Of a DNA stretch of 64,000 bases, positions 46,127-55,454 are shown piece by piece. A model generated the notes under the pieces. It was not told the DNA's origin, ran no database searches, and saw only the letters and a list, made by a program, of their open reading frames with translations. Position 1 is the first letter of the stretch. Each line of letters opens with the position of its first letter. The position numbers and the translations under genes are program-made. Source of the DNA: Hyalangium ruber (lineage in GTDB: Bacteria; Myxococcota; Myxococcia; Myxococcales; Myxococcaceae); assembly GCF_034259325.1 (NCBI RefSeq), contig NZ_JAXIVS010000006.1:248001-312000 (forward strand), in the 5' to 3' direction.

Positions 46127-48106
46127 TCAAGGGGCGGTCACGGTGAGCTGCTTGCCGGCGGGCACGGCGCGGTGGTCCTTGATGTTGTTCCACCGCTTGA
46201 TGTCCTCGACGCTGACGCCGTAGCGCTGGGCCACCGACCAGAGCGTCTCTCCGGCGGCCAGGGTGTGGACGGCGGCGCGGCCGGCCTTGGCGGGAGCAGG
46301 AGCGGGAGCGAGCGCCGGGGCGGGCTGCTCCCGGGCGGCCACCACGGTGCCGGAGCGCTCCACCACGGCGGGGGCGGCGCCGGGCCACACCTGGATGACG
46401 GTGCCGACCTTCAGCCCACGCTTGCGGCGGGGCAGGCTGTTCCAACTGCGCAGGTCCTCCACGGTGACATTGAAGCGCTGGGCGATGGCCCACAGGCTGT
46501 CGCCCTCCTGCACGCCGTAGATGACGCGGGTGCGGCCGCCGATGACCTCGGTCTTGATGGGGCCGGTGGCGACGGGAGCGCGGGGCGTGCCGGCGGGGAT
46601 CTCCTCCTCGGGGCGAAGCGCGGTGACGCCGCTGCGGCGCGCCTGGGCGACCTTGCGCTCCAGCGCGGCGCCGCCGCCCTTGCCGGCGGGCACGGGGATG
46701 GCCAGCTCCGCGTTGATGCGCAGGGCGCGGGCGCTCTTGAGGCGGTTGAACTGGAGGATGGCCTCCGGCGCGCTGCCATAGGCCCCAGCGATCTGGGACA
46801 GCGTGTCGCCGCGCCGCACCTTGTGGATGCGGAAGGTGAGCCGCTCCTGGGGGGCGAGCTGCTTGATGTTCTCGGCGAACTTCTCCGCCGAGCCCTTGGG
46901 CAGCCGGAGCAGGTAGGGCGACTTCTCGGAGGCGGGCGGGGTGCACCAGCGCTTGAGCTCGGGGTTGAGGTCATGCACGTCCTTGACGCTCACCCCGGCG
47001 GCGCGGGCGATGACGTCCAGGTCCATGGCGTCCACGAGCTTCACCTCGTCGAAGGCCAGGGCCTCCTCGTACTCGAACTCCTCCTCGCGGAAGCCGAAGG
47101 CACCGGGGTTCTTGGAGATGAGCGCCGCGGCGATGAGCTTGGGCACGTAGTGCTGCGTCTCCTTGGCGAAGCCCTTCTCCTCGCACAGCTCCCAGAAGTT
47201 CGAGGTGCCGTGGCGGTCCATCATCCGCCGCACGCGCCCGCCGCCGGTGTTGTAGCCGGCCCAGGCCAGGTACCAGTGGCCCAGGTCCTTGTGCAGCGCC
47301 TTGAGGTAGTTGGCGGCGGCGTGGGTGGCCTTCACGGGGTCGCGGCGCTCATCCACCCAGAAGTCCTGGCGCAGGCCGTACTCGCGGCCGGTGCTGGGGA
47401 TGAACTGCCAGGGCCCGGCGGCGTGCGCCCACGAGTAGGCGTGAGCGGAGAAGCCGCTCTCGATCATCGCCAGGTACACCGTGTCGCGCGGCAGCCCCTT
47501 GGCCTCGAGGATGGGCTGCATCATGGGCATGTAGCGCGTGGAGCGGGAGACCCACTTGCGGAACCACTTGCGGCCCGGGCCCTGGAAGAACTGGATGTAC
47601 TGGGCCACCAGGGGCTGCATCTCCACGGGGATGTCGTAGCGGTCCTGGAGCTGGCGCACGTCGAAGTTGGCCAGGTCGCGGATGAGGGGCAGCTCGGGCG
47701 GGGTGTCATCGTCGCGGAGGGTGGGCTCCTCCAGGACGTCCATCATGCGCAGGCGCAGGGGGTTGGCGATGCCCAGGCGGCGCAGCGACTGGAGCACCTG
47801 CGCGTTGGGGCGGGCGCCCGGGTCCAGGGCGGCACCCTCCAGGGCGCGCAGCTCCTCGAGCTCGGCGGACTCGGACTCCACCTCCTCGTTGGCCTCCTCG
47901 GGCTCGGTGCCCTCGGGGGCGTCGGCGCCCGCCGGGGCTGGGGCGCTGGCGGTGCCCTCTTCGCCCTGGGCGGCGCTGCCCGCGAGCAGCTTCTTGTCCT
48001 CGGTGTCGAGCAGCCGCATCCCAGGCGGCGGAGGGGGCATCGGCAGCACCTCCTGTGCGGAGGGGACCGAGGCGAGGGCGACCAGCATGAGGCACAGAGA
48101 CGGCAT
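46127..48106 (-). CDS. mltD: MltD-like lytic transglycosylase with three LysM domains
   Basis: A 659-residue secreted or periplasmic enzyme that cleaves peptidoglycan glycan chains. ATG 48106 gives signal MPSLCLMLVALASVPSAQ; longer starts would read into non-signal sequence. An acidic Glu-rich segment (about 55-110) precedes the SLT domain (about 210-340). The catalytic Glu is in YLAMIESGFSAHAYSWAHAAGPWQFIP, with the GLRQDFWVDERRDPVKAT and AWAGYNTGGGRVRRMM signatures. Three LysM modules complete it: HKVRRGDTLSQIA, YGVQEGDSLWAIA and HTLAAGETLWSVA. Domain order matches MltD/DniR-type enzymes. Confidence 0.93.
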   Translation of the reverse strand: MPSLCLMLVALASVPSAQEVLPMPPPPPGMRLLDTEDKKLLAGSAAQGEEGTASAPAPAGADAPEGTEPEEANEEVESESAELEELRALEGAALDPGARPNAQVLQSLRRLGIANPLRLRMMDVLEEPTLRDDDTPPELPLIRDLANFDVRQLQDRYDIPVEMQPLVAQYIQFFQGPGRKWFRKWVSRSTRYMPMMQPILEAKGLPRDTVYLAMIESGFSAHAYSWAHAAGPWQFIPSTGREYGLRQDFWVDERRDPVKATHAAANYLKALHKDLGHWYLAWAGYNTGGGRVRRMMDRHGTSNFWELCEEKGFAKETQHYVPKLIAAALISKNPGAFGFREEEFEYEEALAFDEVKLVDAMDLDVIARAAGVSVKDVHDLNPELKRWCTPPASEKSPYLLRLPKGSAEKFAENIKQLAPQERLTFRIHKVRRGDTLSQIAGAYGSAPEAILQFNRLKSARALRINAELAIPVPAGKGGGAALERKVAQARRSGVTALRPEEEIPAGTPRAPVATGPIKTEVIGGRTRVIYGVQEGDSLWAIAQRFNVTVEDLRSWNSLPRRKRGLKVGTVIQVWPGAAPAVVERSGTVVAAREQPAPALAPAPAPAKAGRAAVHTLAAGETLWSVAQRYGVSVEDIKRWNNIKDHRAVPAGKQLTVTAP

Positions 48107-48257
48107 GGGAACCCTGGGGGCGCGGAAGGCCCGGTGAAGCGAAAAGAGGCCCAAGTATTCGCGGTTTTTCTTGACAGTCAAACAAGCGGCTCGGTGGGCT
48201 GCTTCCCGAGCAGGCGCCATTTATACGGGGACTTCCACCGCGAGGCGGGAAATCTCC

Positions 48258-49811
48258 CTACTTCTTGACTCCGGGTGCAGCCGAGGAGGGCTGCCCGTGG
48301 CCAGGCCCCAGCACCTTGGGCAGGTAGGTGGCGAAGTCGAAGTGGGGCGAATTCTCCGGGTTGTGGCAGGTGACGCAGAGCGCCTGGCCGGGGTTGCGGA
48401 CGATGTTGGCCGGGGTGGGCTCCTCCGCGTGGAGCGAGCCGGGGCCATGGCAGCTCTCGCAGCCCACGTCCTCGCGGCCGGCCACCTTGTCCAGGCGGCA
48501 CACGCCTCCGGGTTGCTCGTAGCCGGTGACGTGGCAGCCCACGCAGTTGAGGTGGAACTGCTTGCCGGCCTTCTCCAGCGTCTCCCAGGCGTGGCGGTGC
48601 TTGGACTTCTCCCACACGGGGAAGGCCTCGGCGTGGCAGTCCTGGCAGGCCCCGTTGCCCACGAAGGCGGCCTCGCCCTTCTTGGGCGCGGGACAGTCCT
48701 GGCCGTGCTCCTTGGCCCAGGCGAGGTTCATCTGCCCCACGTCCCGGTCATACGCCGTCACCACCGCCTGCACCTCCGGCTCATTGCCGAGGCTGGCCTC
48801 CAGGGGGAGGAAGCGCAGGGTGAAGCTGTTGGTGCCGGCGGTGTTGGCCACGGGCTCGGTGAGCAGCTTCTGCTTTCGGGCCACCAGCTCCTCCAGCTTG
48901 GCCTGCTTGAGCTGGTGGAGCTGCGGGTCGATGCCCGGCAGGTTGATCTCCTTGTTGAGCAGGGCCATGCGCTGGTCCAGCGCGGCGGCCTCGCGGTCCG
49001 TGTCGCCCTGGGACTTCACCGGGGCGAAGCGGCCCTTCTGGGGCGCGTAGCTCAGGTCCACGCGCAGCAGGGAGCGGCCCTTGCTCTGCAGCGCCACCAG
49101 GGGCACGGCGCCGCGCACCAGCTTGTTCTCCTCGCCGCTGAACTCGCTGGCGGTATGGGTGGCGAGCACCAGGTCCGCCTCCAGCCCGGGCTGGGCCACG
49201 GCCGCCTGCGCCGCCTCCACCGCGCCGTGGAAGAGGCCCACCACGAAGTCGGCGCCCTGCGAGCGGGCCTGGGCGCTGCCCTGGAGCAACTGCGCGGCGT
49301 CGTTCGCGGCCACCACGCCCACGGTGCGAGGCCCGGCGGGCAGCAGCTTCACGCCCCCGGCGGGTAGCTCCGGCAGGCCGAGGCTCTGGCGGAAGGCCAC
49401 GCCGCGCACCTCGTCCAGCTCACCGGTGGCGCGCACGGAGAGGCCCATGCGCTTCATGGCCTCGGCGAGCGCCTGGGCTTTGCGCTCCTCCTGGGGAACC
49501 TGGAAGGGCTTGAGGGTGTGCTCGCCGAAGAGGCTGTCGCCGCCGTCGATATAGAGGACGGGCAGGGGGCCCTTGCGCGCCTCCATCACCTGGAGCGCCG
49601 CGCGGGCGATGCCGCCGCGCATGTTCTCGCTGCAGCCGCAGGGGCCCAGGTAGCCGCGCGTGTCCGCGGAGAAGAAGAGCAGGGCGCCCGAGCTGTCGGC
49701 CGTGGCCGCGGCAGCGGGAGTCCCCGTGGGAGCCGCCCCCGTCTCCGGAGTGCGCTTGCACCCGGCCAGCAGCACGGGCAGCAGCACCAGGAGCGTGAGC
49801 GAGCGCCTCAC
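48258..49811 (-). CDS. Lipoprotein fusing a UshA-like segment to a tetraheme cytochrome c
   Basis: A 517-residue lipoprotein (GTG start; lipobox LAGC, Cys18). The N-terminal part (about 45-260) resembles UshA/5'-nucleotidase-like calcineurin proteins: LFFSADTRGYLGPCGCSENMRGGIARA, VLYIDGGDSLF and a later DLVLATHT. The middle is a helical linker (about 295-340). The C-terminus has four CxxCH heme motifs at Cys389, 423, 451 and 479 (CQDCH, CVGCH, CESCH, CVTCH) with distal His, as in cytochrome c554/NapC-type electron carriers. It overlaps the receiver gene by 4 bp. Likely a periplasmic redox protein; whether the metallophosphatase part is active is unclear. Confidence 0.85.
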   Translation of the reverse strand: MRRSLTLLVLLPVLLAGCKRTPETGAAPTGTPAAAATADSSGALLFFSADTRGYLGPCGCSENMRGGIARAALQVMEARKGPLPVLYIDGGDSLFGEHTLKPFQVPQEERKAQALAEAMKRMGLSVRATGELDEVRGVAFRQSLGLPELPAGGVKLLPAGPRTVGVVAANDAAQLLQGSAQARSQGADFVVGLFHGAVEAAQAAVAQPGLEADLVLATHTASEFSGEENKLVRGAVPLVALQSKGRSLLRVDLSYAPQKGRFAPVKSQGDTDREAAALDQRMALLNKEINLPGIDPQLHQLKQAKLEELVARKQKLLTEPVANTAGTNSFTLRFLPLEASLGNEPEVQAVVTAYDRDVGQMNLAWAKEHGQDCPAPKKGEAAFVGNGACQDCHAEAFPVWEKSKHRHAWETLEKAGKQFHLNCVGCHVTGYEQPGGVCRLDKVAGREDVGCESCHGPGSLHAEEPTPANIVRNPGQALCVTCHNPENSPHFDFATYLPKVLGPGHGQPSSAAPGVKK

Positions 49812-50191
49812 CAGAGGATGCTCTGCACCAGCTCGTCGATCTTCTCGCCCATGGCCTCCAGCCCGTTCATCTTGGACAGCGAGCCGTCGGCGCCCACCTG
49901 TTCGGCCAGCTTGGTCAGCTCCTCGTCCGGGAGGCTGGAGAACAGGATGATGGGGATGTCCTGCGTGTTGTACTCGTTCTTCAGGGTGCGGCAGATATCG
50001 GTGCCCTTGGCCTCGGGCATGTGGATGTCGGTGAGGATGAGATCCGGCCGCCAGGTTCGAAGCGTCTTCTCGAACTCCATGAGCGTCGAGGTGGCCACGA
50101 CTTCGTAGCCCCGAGCCTCGAGTACGGCCTTCTCCATGGCGAGAGTGATCTCGCTGTCGTCGATGAGGAGGATTTTTCGCTTCTCTTGCAC
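49808..50191 (-). CDS. Lone receiver-domain response regulator
   Basis: A 127-residue CheY-like receiver without an output domain, starting at GTG 50191 after AAGGGAAGG. Acidic residues are in LLIDDSEI, the phospho-acceptor Asp is in LILTDIHMPE, the conserved Ser in ILFSSL and Lys in DGSLSKM. Coupled to the downstream cytochrome gene by GTGA overlap. Such single-domain receivers relay phosphate among hybrid kinases in myxobacteria. Its cognate kinase is not adjacent. Confidence 0.93.
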   Translation of the reverse strand: MQEKRKILLIDDSEITLAMEKAVLEARGYEVVATSTLMEFEKTLRTWRPDLILTDIHMPEAKGTDICRTLKNEYNTQDIPIILFSSLPDEELTKLAEQVGADGSLSKMNGLEAMGEKIDELVQSILW

Positions 50192-50363
50192 GGCGACCTT
50201 CCCTTGGAGTTCCGTTCTAACTTATCCGCCCAACGAGGCACCACGGCTTTCAGCCCGCCCGGCTGCTCCAGGGGCCTGCTGTCCACGGGCACACGGTCCG
50301 TCTTACCGGTCCTCTAATGAAGATTGCGGGCAAAGTGGTCCTGGAGGAGTAAGGAAAGCGGCC

Positions 50364-51986
50364 ATGTTCCGAGTCCTCCCGGTGCTTTGCGCTCTTGTCC
50401 TCGCCAGTCTCCCGGCCTGGGCCCTCAATGCCGGTCTGGGTCCACCTCCACCCACCGTGGACCGGCAGACGCCTCATGCCACTGTCCGAGGCTTCCTGGA
50501 AGCGGCGCATGCGGGCGACTACAAGCGCGCGGCCTTCTACCTGGACCTGGACTTCCTGCCCCGGGGCGAGCAGGCCGAGAAGGGGCCCCAGCTGGCGCGC
50601 CGGCTCAAGTTCGTGATGGACCGCAAGCTGCCGGTGGACCTCTCGGCGCTGAACCAGACCCCGGAGGGGGACCCGGCGGACGGGCGCTTCGACCAGCTCG
50701 GCACCATCCCGTTGGAGGGAGCGGCGGTGCCCATCCGGGTCCAGCGGGTCGTCGCCGATGACGGTGCGCTGGTGTGGGTCTTCAGCGAGTCCACGGTGAA
50801 GCAGGTGGACCATCTCTTCCAGGAGTACGGCCCGCTGCTGGCCGAGACGCTTCCGGCCATCTTCTTCCGCAGCTCGGTGCTGGGGCTGGAGCCGTGGCAG
50901 TGGCTGGGGCTGATCGTGGTGCTGGTGGCGGGCTGGGTGATGGCCGTGCTGCTGGAGCGGGTGTCGCTGGCGGTGACGATGCGGCTGGCGAAGTGGACCC
51001 GGGTCTCCTGGGATGACTCGCTGGTGGGAGCGGGGCGGGGGCCGGTGCGCCTGCCGTACTACGCGGTGCTGCTGGCGCTGGGCACCTCGTTCCTGTTGCT
51101 GCCGCGGCCGGTCCAGCGGGTCATCGACCGGGTGTGCTACTCGCTGCTCATCATCGCGGTGGCGTGGTTCGTGCTGCGCTTCCTGCGGGTGTCGGCCGCC
51201 TTCGTCCACGACAAGGTGTCCAGCAAGACGCGGGACGCCACGCGCCTGCGCAGCCTGAGCACGCAGCTGGCGGTGCTGCGGCACGTCTTCGAGGTGGCCA
51301 CCTACGTCATCGCCTCGGCGCTGCTGCTGATGCAGTTCGAGGTGGTGCGCAACGTGGGCGTGTCGCTGTTGGCCTCGGCGGGCCTGGCGGGCCTGGTCAT
51401 CGGTCTCGCCGCGCAGAAGTCCATCTCCACGCTGCTGGCGGGAATCCAGCTCTCCATCACCCAGCCCATCCGCATGGGGGACACGGTGGTGGTGGAGAAC
51501 GAGTGGGGCACGGTGGAGGAAATCACCCTCACCTATGTGGTGGTGAAGGTGTGGGACGAGCGCCGGCTGGTGGTGCCCATCACCCAGTTCCTGGACAAGT
51601 CCTTCCAGAACTGGGGCAAGGGGGGCTCGCAGATGCTGGGGGACGTGCTGCTGCAGGTGGACTACTCCACCGATATCGACGCCCTGCGCGCGGAGCTCAA
51701 GCGCATCCTGGAGAACGAGGGGCGCGAGCTGTGGGACGGCAAGGTGCAGACCGTGGTGGTGCTCAACGTGCTGGAGAAGACGCTCGCGGTGCGGGCGCTG
51801 GTGAGCGCCGAGCCGAGCAAGCTGTTCGATCTGCGATGCCTGGTGCGCGAGCGGCTCATCGTCTTCCTGCGCACCCGGCCGGGGTGGTTGCCCACGGTGC
51901 GCAGCGAGACGCGGCCGGTGGTGGCCGGGGGCGAGCAGGCGAACCCGGGGCAGCCCACGGGGCCCGCCCCGGTGCCCCGCGCCTGA
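50364..51986 (+). CDS. MscS-family mechanosensitive channel
   Basis: A 540-residue channel. ATG 50364 with AAGGA upstream gives a Sec signal ending near residue 21 (ALASLPAWA), then a periplasmic domain (about 25-165, HATVRGFLEAAHAGDYKRAA). Transmembrane helices cover about 180-330. The pore helix TM3 includes VSLLASAGLAGLVIGLAAQKSISTLLAG, the A/G-rich MscS signature, followed by the beta domain (PIRMGDTVVVENEWGTVEEI, LVVPITQFLDKSFQN). It is a medium-length MscS paralogue with an extended N-terminus. Role: osmotic down-shock protection. The stretch from its start back to 50192 contains no gene. Confidence 0.93.
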   Translation: MFRVLPVLCALVLASLPAWALNAGLGPPPPTVDRQTPHATVRGFLEAAHAGDYKRAAFYLDLDFLPRGEQAEKGPQLARRLKFVMDRKLPVDLSALNQTPEGDPADGRFDQLGTIPLEGAAVPIRVQRVVADDGALVWVFSESTVKQVDHLFQEYGPLLAETLPAIFFRSSVLGLEPWQWLGLIVVLVAGWVMAVLLERVSLAVTMRLAKWTRVSWDDSLVGAGRGPVRLPYYAVLLALGTSFLLLPRPVQRVIDRVCYSLLIIAVAWFVLRFLRVSAAFVHDKVSSKTRDATRLRSLSTQLAVLRHVFEVATYVIASALLLMQFEVVRNVGVSLLASAGLAGLVIGLAAQKSISTLLAGIQLSITQPIRMGDTVVVENEWGTVEEITLTYVVVKVWDERRLVVPITQFLDKSFQNWGKGGSQMLGDVLLQVDYSTDIDALRAELKRILENEGRELWDGKVQTVVVLNVLEKTLAVRALVSAEPSKLFDLRCLVRERLIVFLRTRPGWLPTVRSETRPVVAGGEQANPGQPTGPAPVPRA

Positions 51987-52075
51987 GTGCTGGACCCAAA
52001 AGGCCCTTTTGAATATGTGCCGCGGCCGTCCGTCGAGGCATTTGCTGTCCTACTTCGTCGCTGGAGTCCGCCGTG

Positions 52076-52651
52076 ATGAAGCGCCAAGCCAGAGTGTGGG
52101 GAGCTGTCGCGCTGCTCGCCGCCATGCCCGTGTCAGCCCTTGCCCAGGAGCGGGGCCGCACCGATGGGCCCGAGGGGTCCGAATACGGGAAGGGCGGCTA
52201 TGAAGATCTCAACGGAGGACGGTTCTCGCTGGAGTTCAACTGGGGCGCGGCCGTCAACCAGGAGCCTCCTCCGCCGGGCGCTCCGGATGGCCCGCCGCTC
52301 TTCCTGGGGTTGACGGCCTCCCTGTGGGGCGATGACTGGTACCAGCTGGACTTCAGCGGCGCCTACGTCATGGATGGGGGCCGGTTGGACCTGCTGGTGG
52401 GCCCGCGCTTCCGCACCTACGGCTACCCGCTGAGCCTCTCATTGGGCCTCAAAGCAGGTGCCATCATCATCCCTGAGGTGGGCTTGCGCTTCGGCCTGTC
52501 GCCGCAGATCGGCGCGGACCTGCTCATCGGGGACCGGGATGACATCATCCTCGGGCTGGCCTACGCGCCGGACATCCCCTTGCCTGTCGAGATCAACGGA
52601 TCCAACAACGTCACCCACCGGTTGTTCATGAGTCTCGGGTACAGGTTCTAG
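52076..52651 (+). CDS. Secreted outer-membrane-like beta protein
   Basis: A 191-residue protein; ATG 52076 is one codon after a GTG (52073), with CTGGAG upstream of both. A signal peptide ends at ALA near residue 23. The mature part alternates aromatic strands (RFSLEFNWGAAV, WYQLDFSGAYVMDGGRLDLLVGP, LFMSLGYRF) and ends in Phe, the classical outer-membrane C-terminus. No family was recognised. It heads a run with the next secreted protein, LpoB and a TPR lipoprotein. Confidence 0.75.
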   Translation: MKRQARVWGAVALLAAMPVSALAQERGRTDGPEGSEYGKGGYEDLNGGRFSLEFNWGAAVNQEPPPPGAPDGPPLFLGLTASLWGDDWYQLDFSGAYVMDGGRLDLLVGPRFRTYGYPLSLSLGLKAGAIIIPEVGLRFGLSPQIGADLLIGDRDDIILGLAYAPDIPLPVEINGSNNVTHRLFMSLGYRF

Positions 52652-52655
52652 CGCC

Positions 52656-53483
52656 ATGATTGCTCACGCCCTCATCGCCGCCCTCGCCCTCACCGTGGGG
52701 CAGACGCCCAGCGCCACCACGGCGCGGGGCACCACCGCTCCGGTCTTCCCGTTCCCCACCGGAGAGGTGCAGACGATCAACCTCATCGAGTGGAACTCGA
52801 ACCAGCTCCCTCGCCTGTACGAGCGCTCGGACCAGCTTCCGCTGACGGACGAGGAGGTGGCCAAGCTGTCCAAGGCGGGCTTCACCTCGGCGCAACTGGT
52901 GAAGATGATCGAAGAGCGCCGCTGCGCGTGTGACGCCAGCGCCGACGGCCTCATCCGCCTGAAGCAGGCGGGAGTGAACGCGGACGTGCTGTCGGCCCTC
53001 TCGCTGCACTCGCTGCCGCCCAACCGGATGCTCAACCTGCTGGTGACGCTGGACTTCACGGGCGAGAGCCGCGGCGCGCGCGAGGCCTTCCTCTACTTCT
53101 TCGTGGAGGACGGGGACCTGACGCGGGTGTTGACGCTCAACATCCCGGACCTGCTGCAGAACCAGAACGCGCACGAGGCGACGGTGGACCGCAGCGACAT
53201 CCTCCGGGCGCGGCTGGTGCGGCGCATCCAGTTGCCTGGCTCGGTGCCGCTCAAGACGTACGGCCCGCACCGGGTGCTGGTGGCCTCCAGCGCGAAGCCG
53301 ACCCTGACCCACCCCTCGCAGCTCACCGAGCAGGAGCGCGCCAAGGCGCAGCTCTACACCTTCGACTACCCGCGCTCTTCGCTGCAGAGCCTCTGCCGGC
53401 TGACGGCGGGGTACCGCCAGGACGCGGTGCTGGCCTACAAGTGGCGCTTCGAGGGCAGCCGCTTCGAATGCGAATGGAACTAG
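52656..53483 (+). CDS. Secreted hypothetical protein in the LpoB cluster
   Basis: A 275-residue protein beginning 5 bp after the previous stop. The signal peptide ends about residue 15-18 (ALIAALALTVGQ). It contains a helical segment (LTDEEVAKLSKAGFTSAQLVKMIEERRCACDASADGLIRLKQAG) similar to small unannotated HEAT-like or DUF modules, followed by beta strands (MLNLLVTLDFTGESRG, FLYFFVEDGDLTRVL). The last residues hold YKWRFEGSRFECEWN. No family was recognised; context suggests involvement in envelope or peptidoglycan synthesis. Confidence 0.75.
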   Translation: MIAHALIAALALTVGQTPSATTARGTTAPVFPFPTGEVQTINLIEWNSNQLPRLYERSDQLPLTDEEVAKLSKAGFTSAQLVKMIEERRCACDASADGLIRLKQAGVNADVLSALSLHSLPPNRMLNLLVTLDFTGESRGAREAFLYFFVEDGDLTRVLTLNIPDLLQNQNAHEATVDRSDILRARLVRRIQLPGSVPLKTYGPHRVLVASSAKPTLTHPSQLTEQERAKAQLYTFDYPRSSLQSLCRLTAGYRQDAVLAYKWRFEGSRFECEWN

Positions 53484-53494
53484 GAGCACGCCCC

Positions 53495-54103
53495 ATGAAC
53501 ACCCGCCTCATTCTTTGTGCCTGCCTCGCCGCCTCGCTCAGTGGGTGCATCCACGGTGGTCCTCGCGCCTATACGCGCGGCACCTACGAGGATCCGAACA
53601 CCATCGAGATGCTGTCGGACCGCTTCAACGAGAACGACCTGCAGCTCATCGCCAAGAAGATGGCGGAGTCGCTGGCCAACTCGCCGCGCTTCGCCCAGCC
53701 CAGCCCCGAGCGGCTGCCCATCGTCCTGGTAGGGAAGCTGAAGAACAGCACCTCGGAGCACATCGACATGCGCTCCTTGGGGGACAAGATCCAGACGGCG
53801 CTGGCGCAGACGGGCCGCTTCGCGCTGGTGGACCAGCAGTCGCGCACGGACATCGCGGAGGAGTACGAGTACCAGCAGTCCGGCTACGTGAACCCGAACG
53901 AGGCGAAGGCGCCGGGCCAGCAGGTGTCCGTGGACTTCCTCATGACGGGCGACCTGGCCTCCATCATCCAGGAGGTCGGCAACGACAAGCTCGTGTACTA
54001 CAAGATGACGGCGAAGCTGAGCAACGTGCGCTCGGGCCTCATCGAGTGGACGGACGAGAAGCAGATCCGCAAGAAGTTCGAGAAGCGGACCGTCGGCTGG
54101 TGA
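53495..54103 (+). CDS. lpoB: LpoB-type penicillin-binding protein activator lipoprotein
   Basis: A 202-residue outer-membrane lipoprotein (lipobox LSGC, Cys18; AGGAG 8 nt upstream of the ATG). The folded region matches LpoB: LIAKKMAESLANSPRF, PIVLVGKLKNSTSEHIDMRSLGDKIQTALAQTGRFALVDQQSRTDI and VDFLMTGDLASIIQEV. In enterobacteria LpoB spans the periplasm to activate PBP1b. Neighbours include a COG3014-like TPR lipoprotein, the usual partner in other Proteobacteria. It begins 11 bp after the preceding gene. Confidence 0.92.
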   Translation: MNTRLILCACLAASLSGCIHGGPRAYTRGTYEDPNTIEMLSDRFNENDLQLIAKKMAESLANSPRFAQPSPERLPIVLVGKLKNSTSEHIDMRSLGDKIQTALAQTGRFALVDQQSRTDIAEEYEYQQSGYVNPNEAKAPGQQVSVDFLMTGDLASIIQEVGNDKLVYYKMTAKLSNVRSGLIEWTDEKQIRKKFEKRTVGW

Positions 54104-54126
54104 CCCGAGGCCGCTGAGCTCCCGCC

Positions 54127-55395
54127 GTGCGCCCCTTGCGCCCCCGAGACCGCAGCAGCCCTCGCCCTTTGGGGTGGAGCGTGCTCGTGCTCCTGGGGGC
54201 GCTGCTGCTTCAGGGGTGCGCGGCGGACTACGTGGCGCGCACCTATGGCGTGCGCCAGGCCTACGAGGCGGAGGACTACCCGCGCGCGCTGGAGGAGCTG
54301 GGGGACCTGGAGAAGCAGGGAAGCCGGCAGGACGCGCTGCTCGTGCTGCTGGACAAGGGCATGGTGCTGCACGCCGCGGGGCGCTGGCAGGAGAGCCTCC
54401 GGGTACTGGCGGAGGCGGACCGGCTCTCGCAGGAGCTGGACGCCGTCTCCATCAGCGAGGAGGCCGGGGCGCTGCTGAGCAACGAGCGGCAGCGGGCCTA
54501 CCGGGGTGAGGACTTCGAGAAGCTGATGATCTCGGTGCTCCAGGCGCTCAACTACGCGGAGCTGGGGCAGGATGATGAGGCGCTCGTCGAGGTCCGCCGC
54601 GTCAACGAGCGGCTGGAGAAGATGGTCGTCGACGAGAAGAAGCCGTACGAGCAGCTCGCCATCGCGCGCTACCTGGGCGGCATCCTCTACGAAGACCAGC
54701 GCGAGTGGGACTCGGCCTTCATCGACTACGCGAAGGCGCTCGAGCTGCAGCCCGGGCTGGGGCCGCTGTCCGAGCCGCTGCTGCGCCTGGCGAAGAAGAC
54801 GGGGCGGGACCAGGTCTACGAGGAGCTGAGGCGGCGCTTTCCGGACGTGCCCCACGAGCCACTGGGCCCCAACGAGGGGCAGCTGGTGGTGGTCATCGAG
54901 GCAGGGCTCTCGCCGGAGAAGGTGTCCCACTCCCGCCACTACCGGCCCGATGCCACGGAGCTCATCGAGGTGCCCTCGTACCGGGACCGGGGCTATCCCC
55001 CCCGAGCCCAGGTCCGCGTGGGCGAGCGCACCGAGGGCGCGGTGATGGTGACGTCGCTGGCGCAGGTGGCGAAGATCCATCTGGACGACCGGGTAGGCCG
55101 GATGTTGGCCAGGCAGCTCGCCAGCGCGGTGGTGAAGGCGGGAGTGGCCGCCGGGGCGGGCGCCATCACCAAGAGCGAAGAGGTGGCCTACCTGACGTTC
55201 CTGCTGCTCAACGTGGCGAACGCGCCGGACCTGCGCTCGTGGCTGGCGCTGCCGGCCGAGTTCCAGCTGGCGCGCTTCCGGCTGCCGGCGGGGCAGCACA
55301 CCGTGCAGGTGGAGTATGGGGGCCAACCCCTCGCGCGAGAGGTGGAAGTGAAGCCGGGGCGCGTGAAGGTCGTCGTGTTGCGGCGCTATCGGTGA
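54127..55395 (+). CDS. COG3014-like TPR lipoprotein
   Basis: A 422-residue lipoprotein with GTG start, basic N-terminus and lipobox LLQGC (Cys31). TPR-like helices run from about 40 to 240 (AYEAEDYPRALEELGDLEK, AGRWQESLRVLAEADRL, VLQALNYAELGQDDEALVEVRRVNERL). The C-terminal half is beta-rich (VVIEAGLSPEKVSHSRHYRPDATELIEVPSY, EFQLARFRLPAGQHTVQVEYGG). COG3014 genes are often adjacent to lpoB, and this order (LpoB then TPR lipoprotein) supports a shared envelope role. Confidence 0.85.
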   Translation: MRPLRPRDRSSPRPLGWSVLVLLGALLLQGCAADYVARTYGVRQAYEAEDYPRALEELGDLEKQGSRQDALLVLLDKGMVLHAAGRWQESLRVLAEADRLSQELDAVSISEEAGALLSNERQRAYRGEDFEKLMISVLQALNYAELGQDDEALVEVRRVNERLEKMVVDEKKPYEQLAIARYLGGILYEDQREWDSAFIDYAKALELQPGLGPLSEPLLRLAKKTGRDQVYEELRRRFPDVPHEPLGPNEGQLVVVIEAGLSPEKVSHSRHYRPDATELIEVPSYRDRGYPPRAQVRVGERTEGAVMVTSLAQVAKIHLDDRVGRMLARQLASAVVKAGVAAGAGAITKSEEVAYLTFLLLNVANAPDLRSWLALPAEFQLARFRLPAGQHTVQVEYGGQPLAREVEVKPGRVKVVVLRRYR

Positions 55396-55454
55396 ACGGA
55401 GACGCACCGGCAAGGTGTTGCGCCCCCTCCCATCTGATGTAGGGTCCGCGCCCC

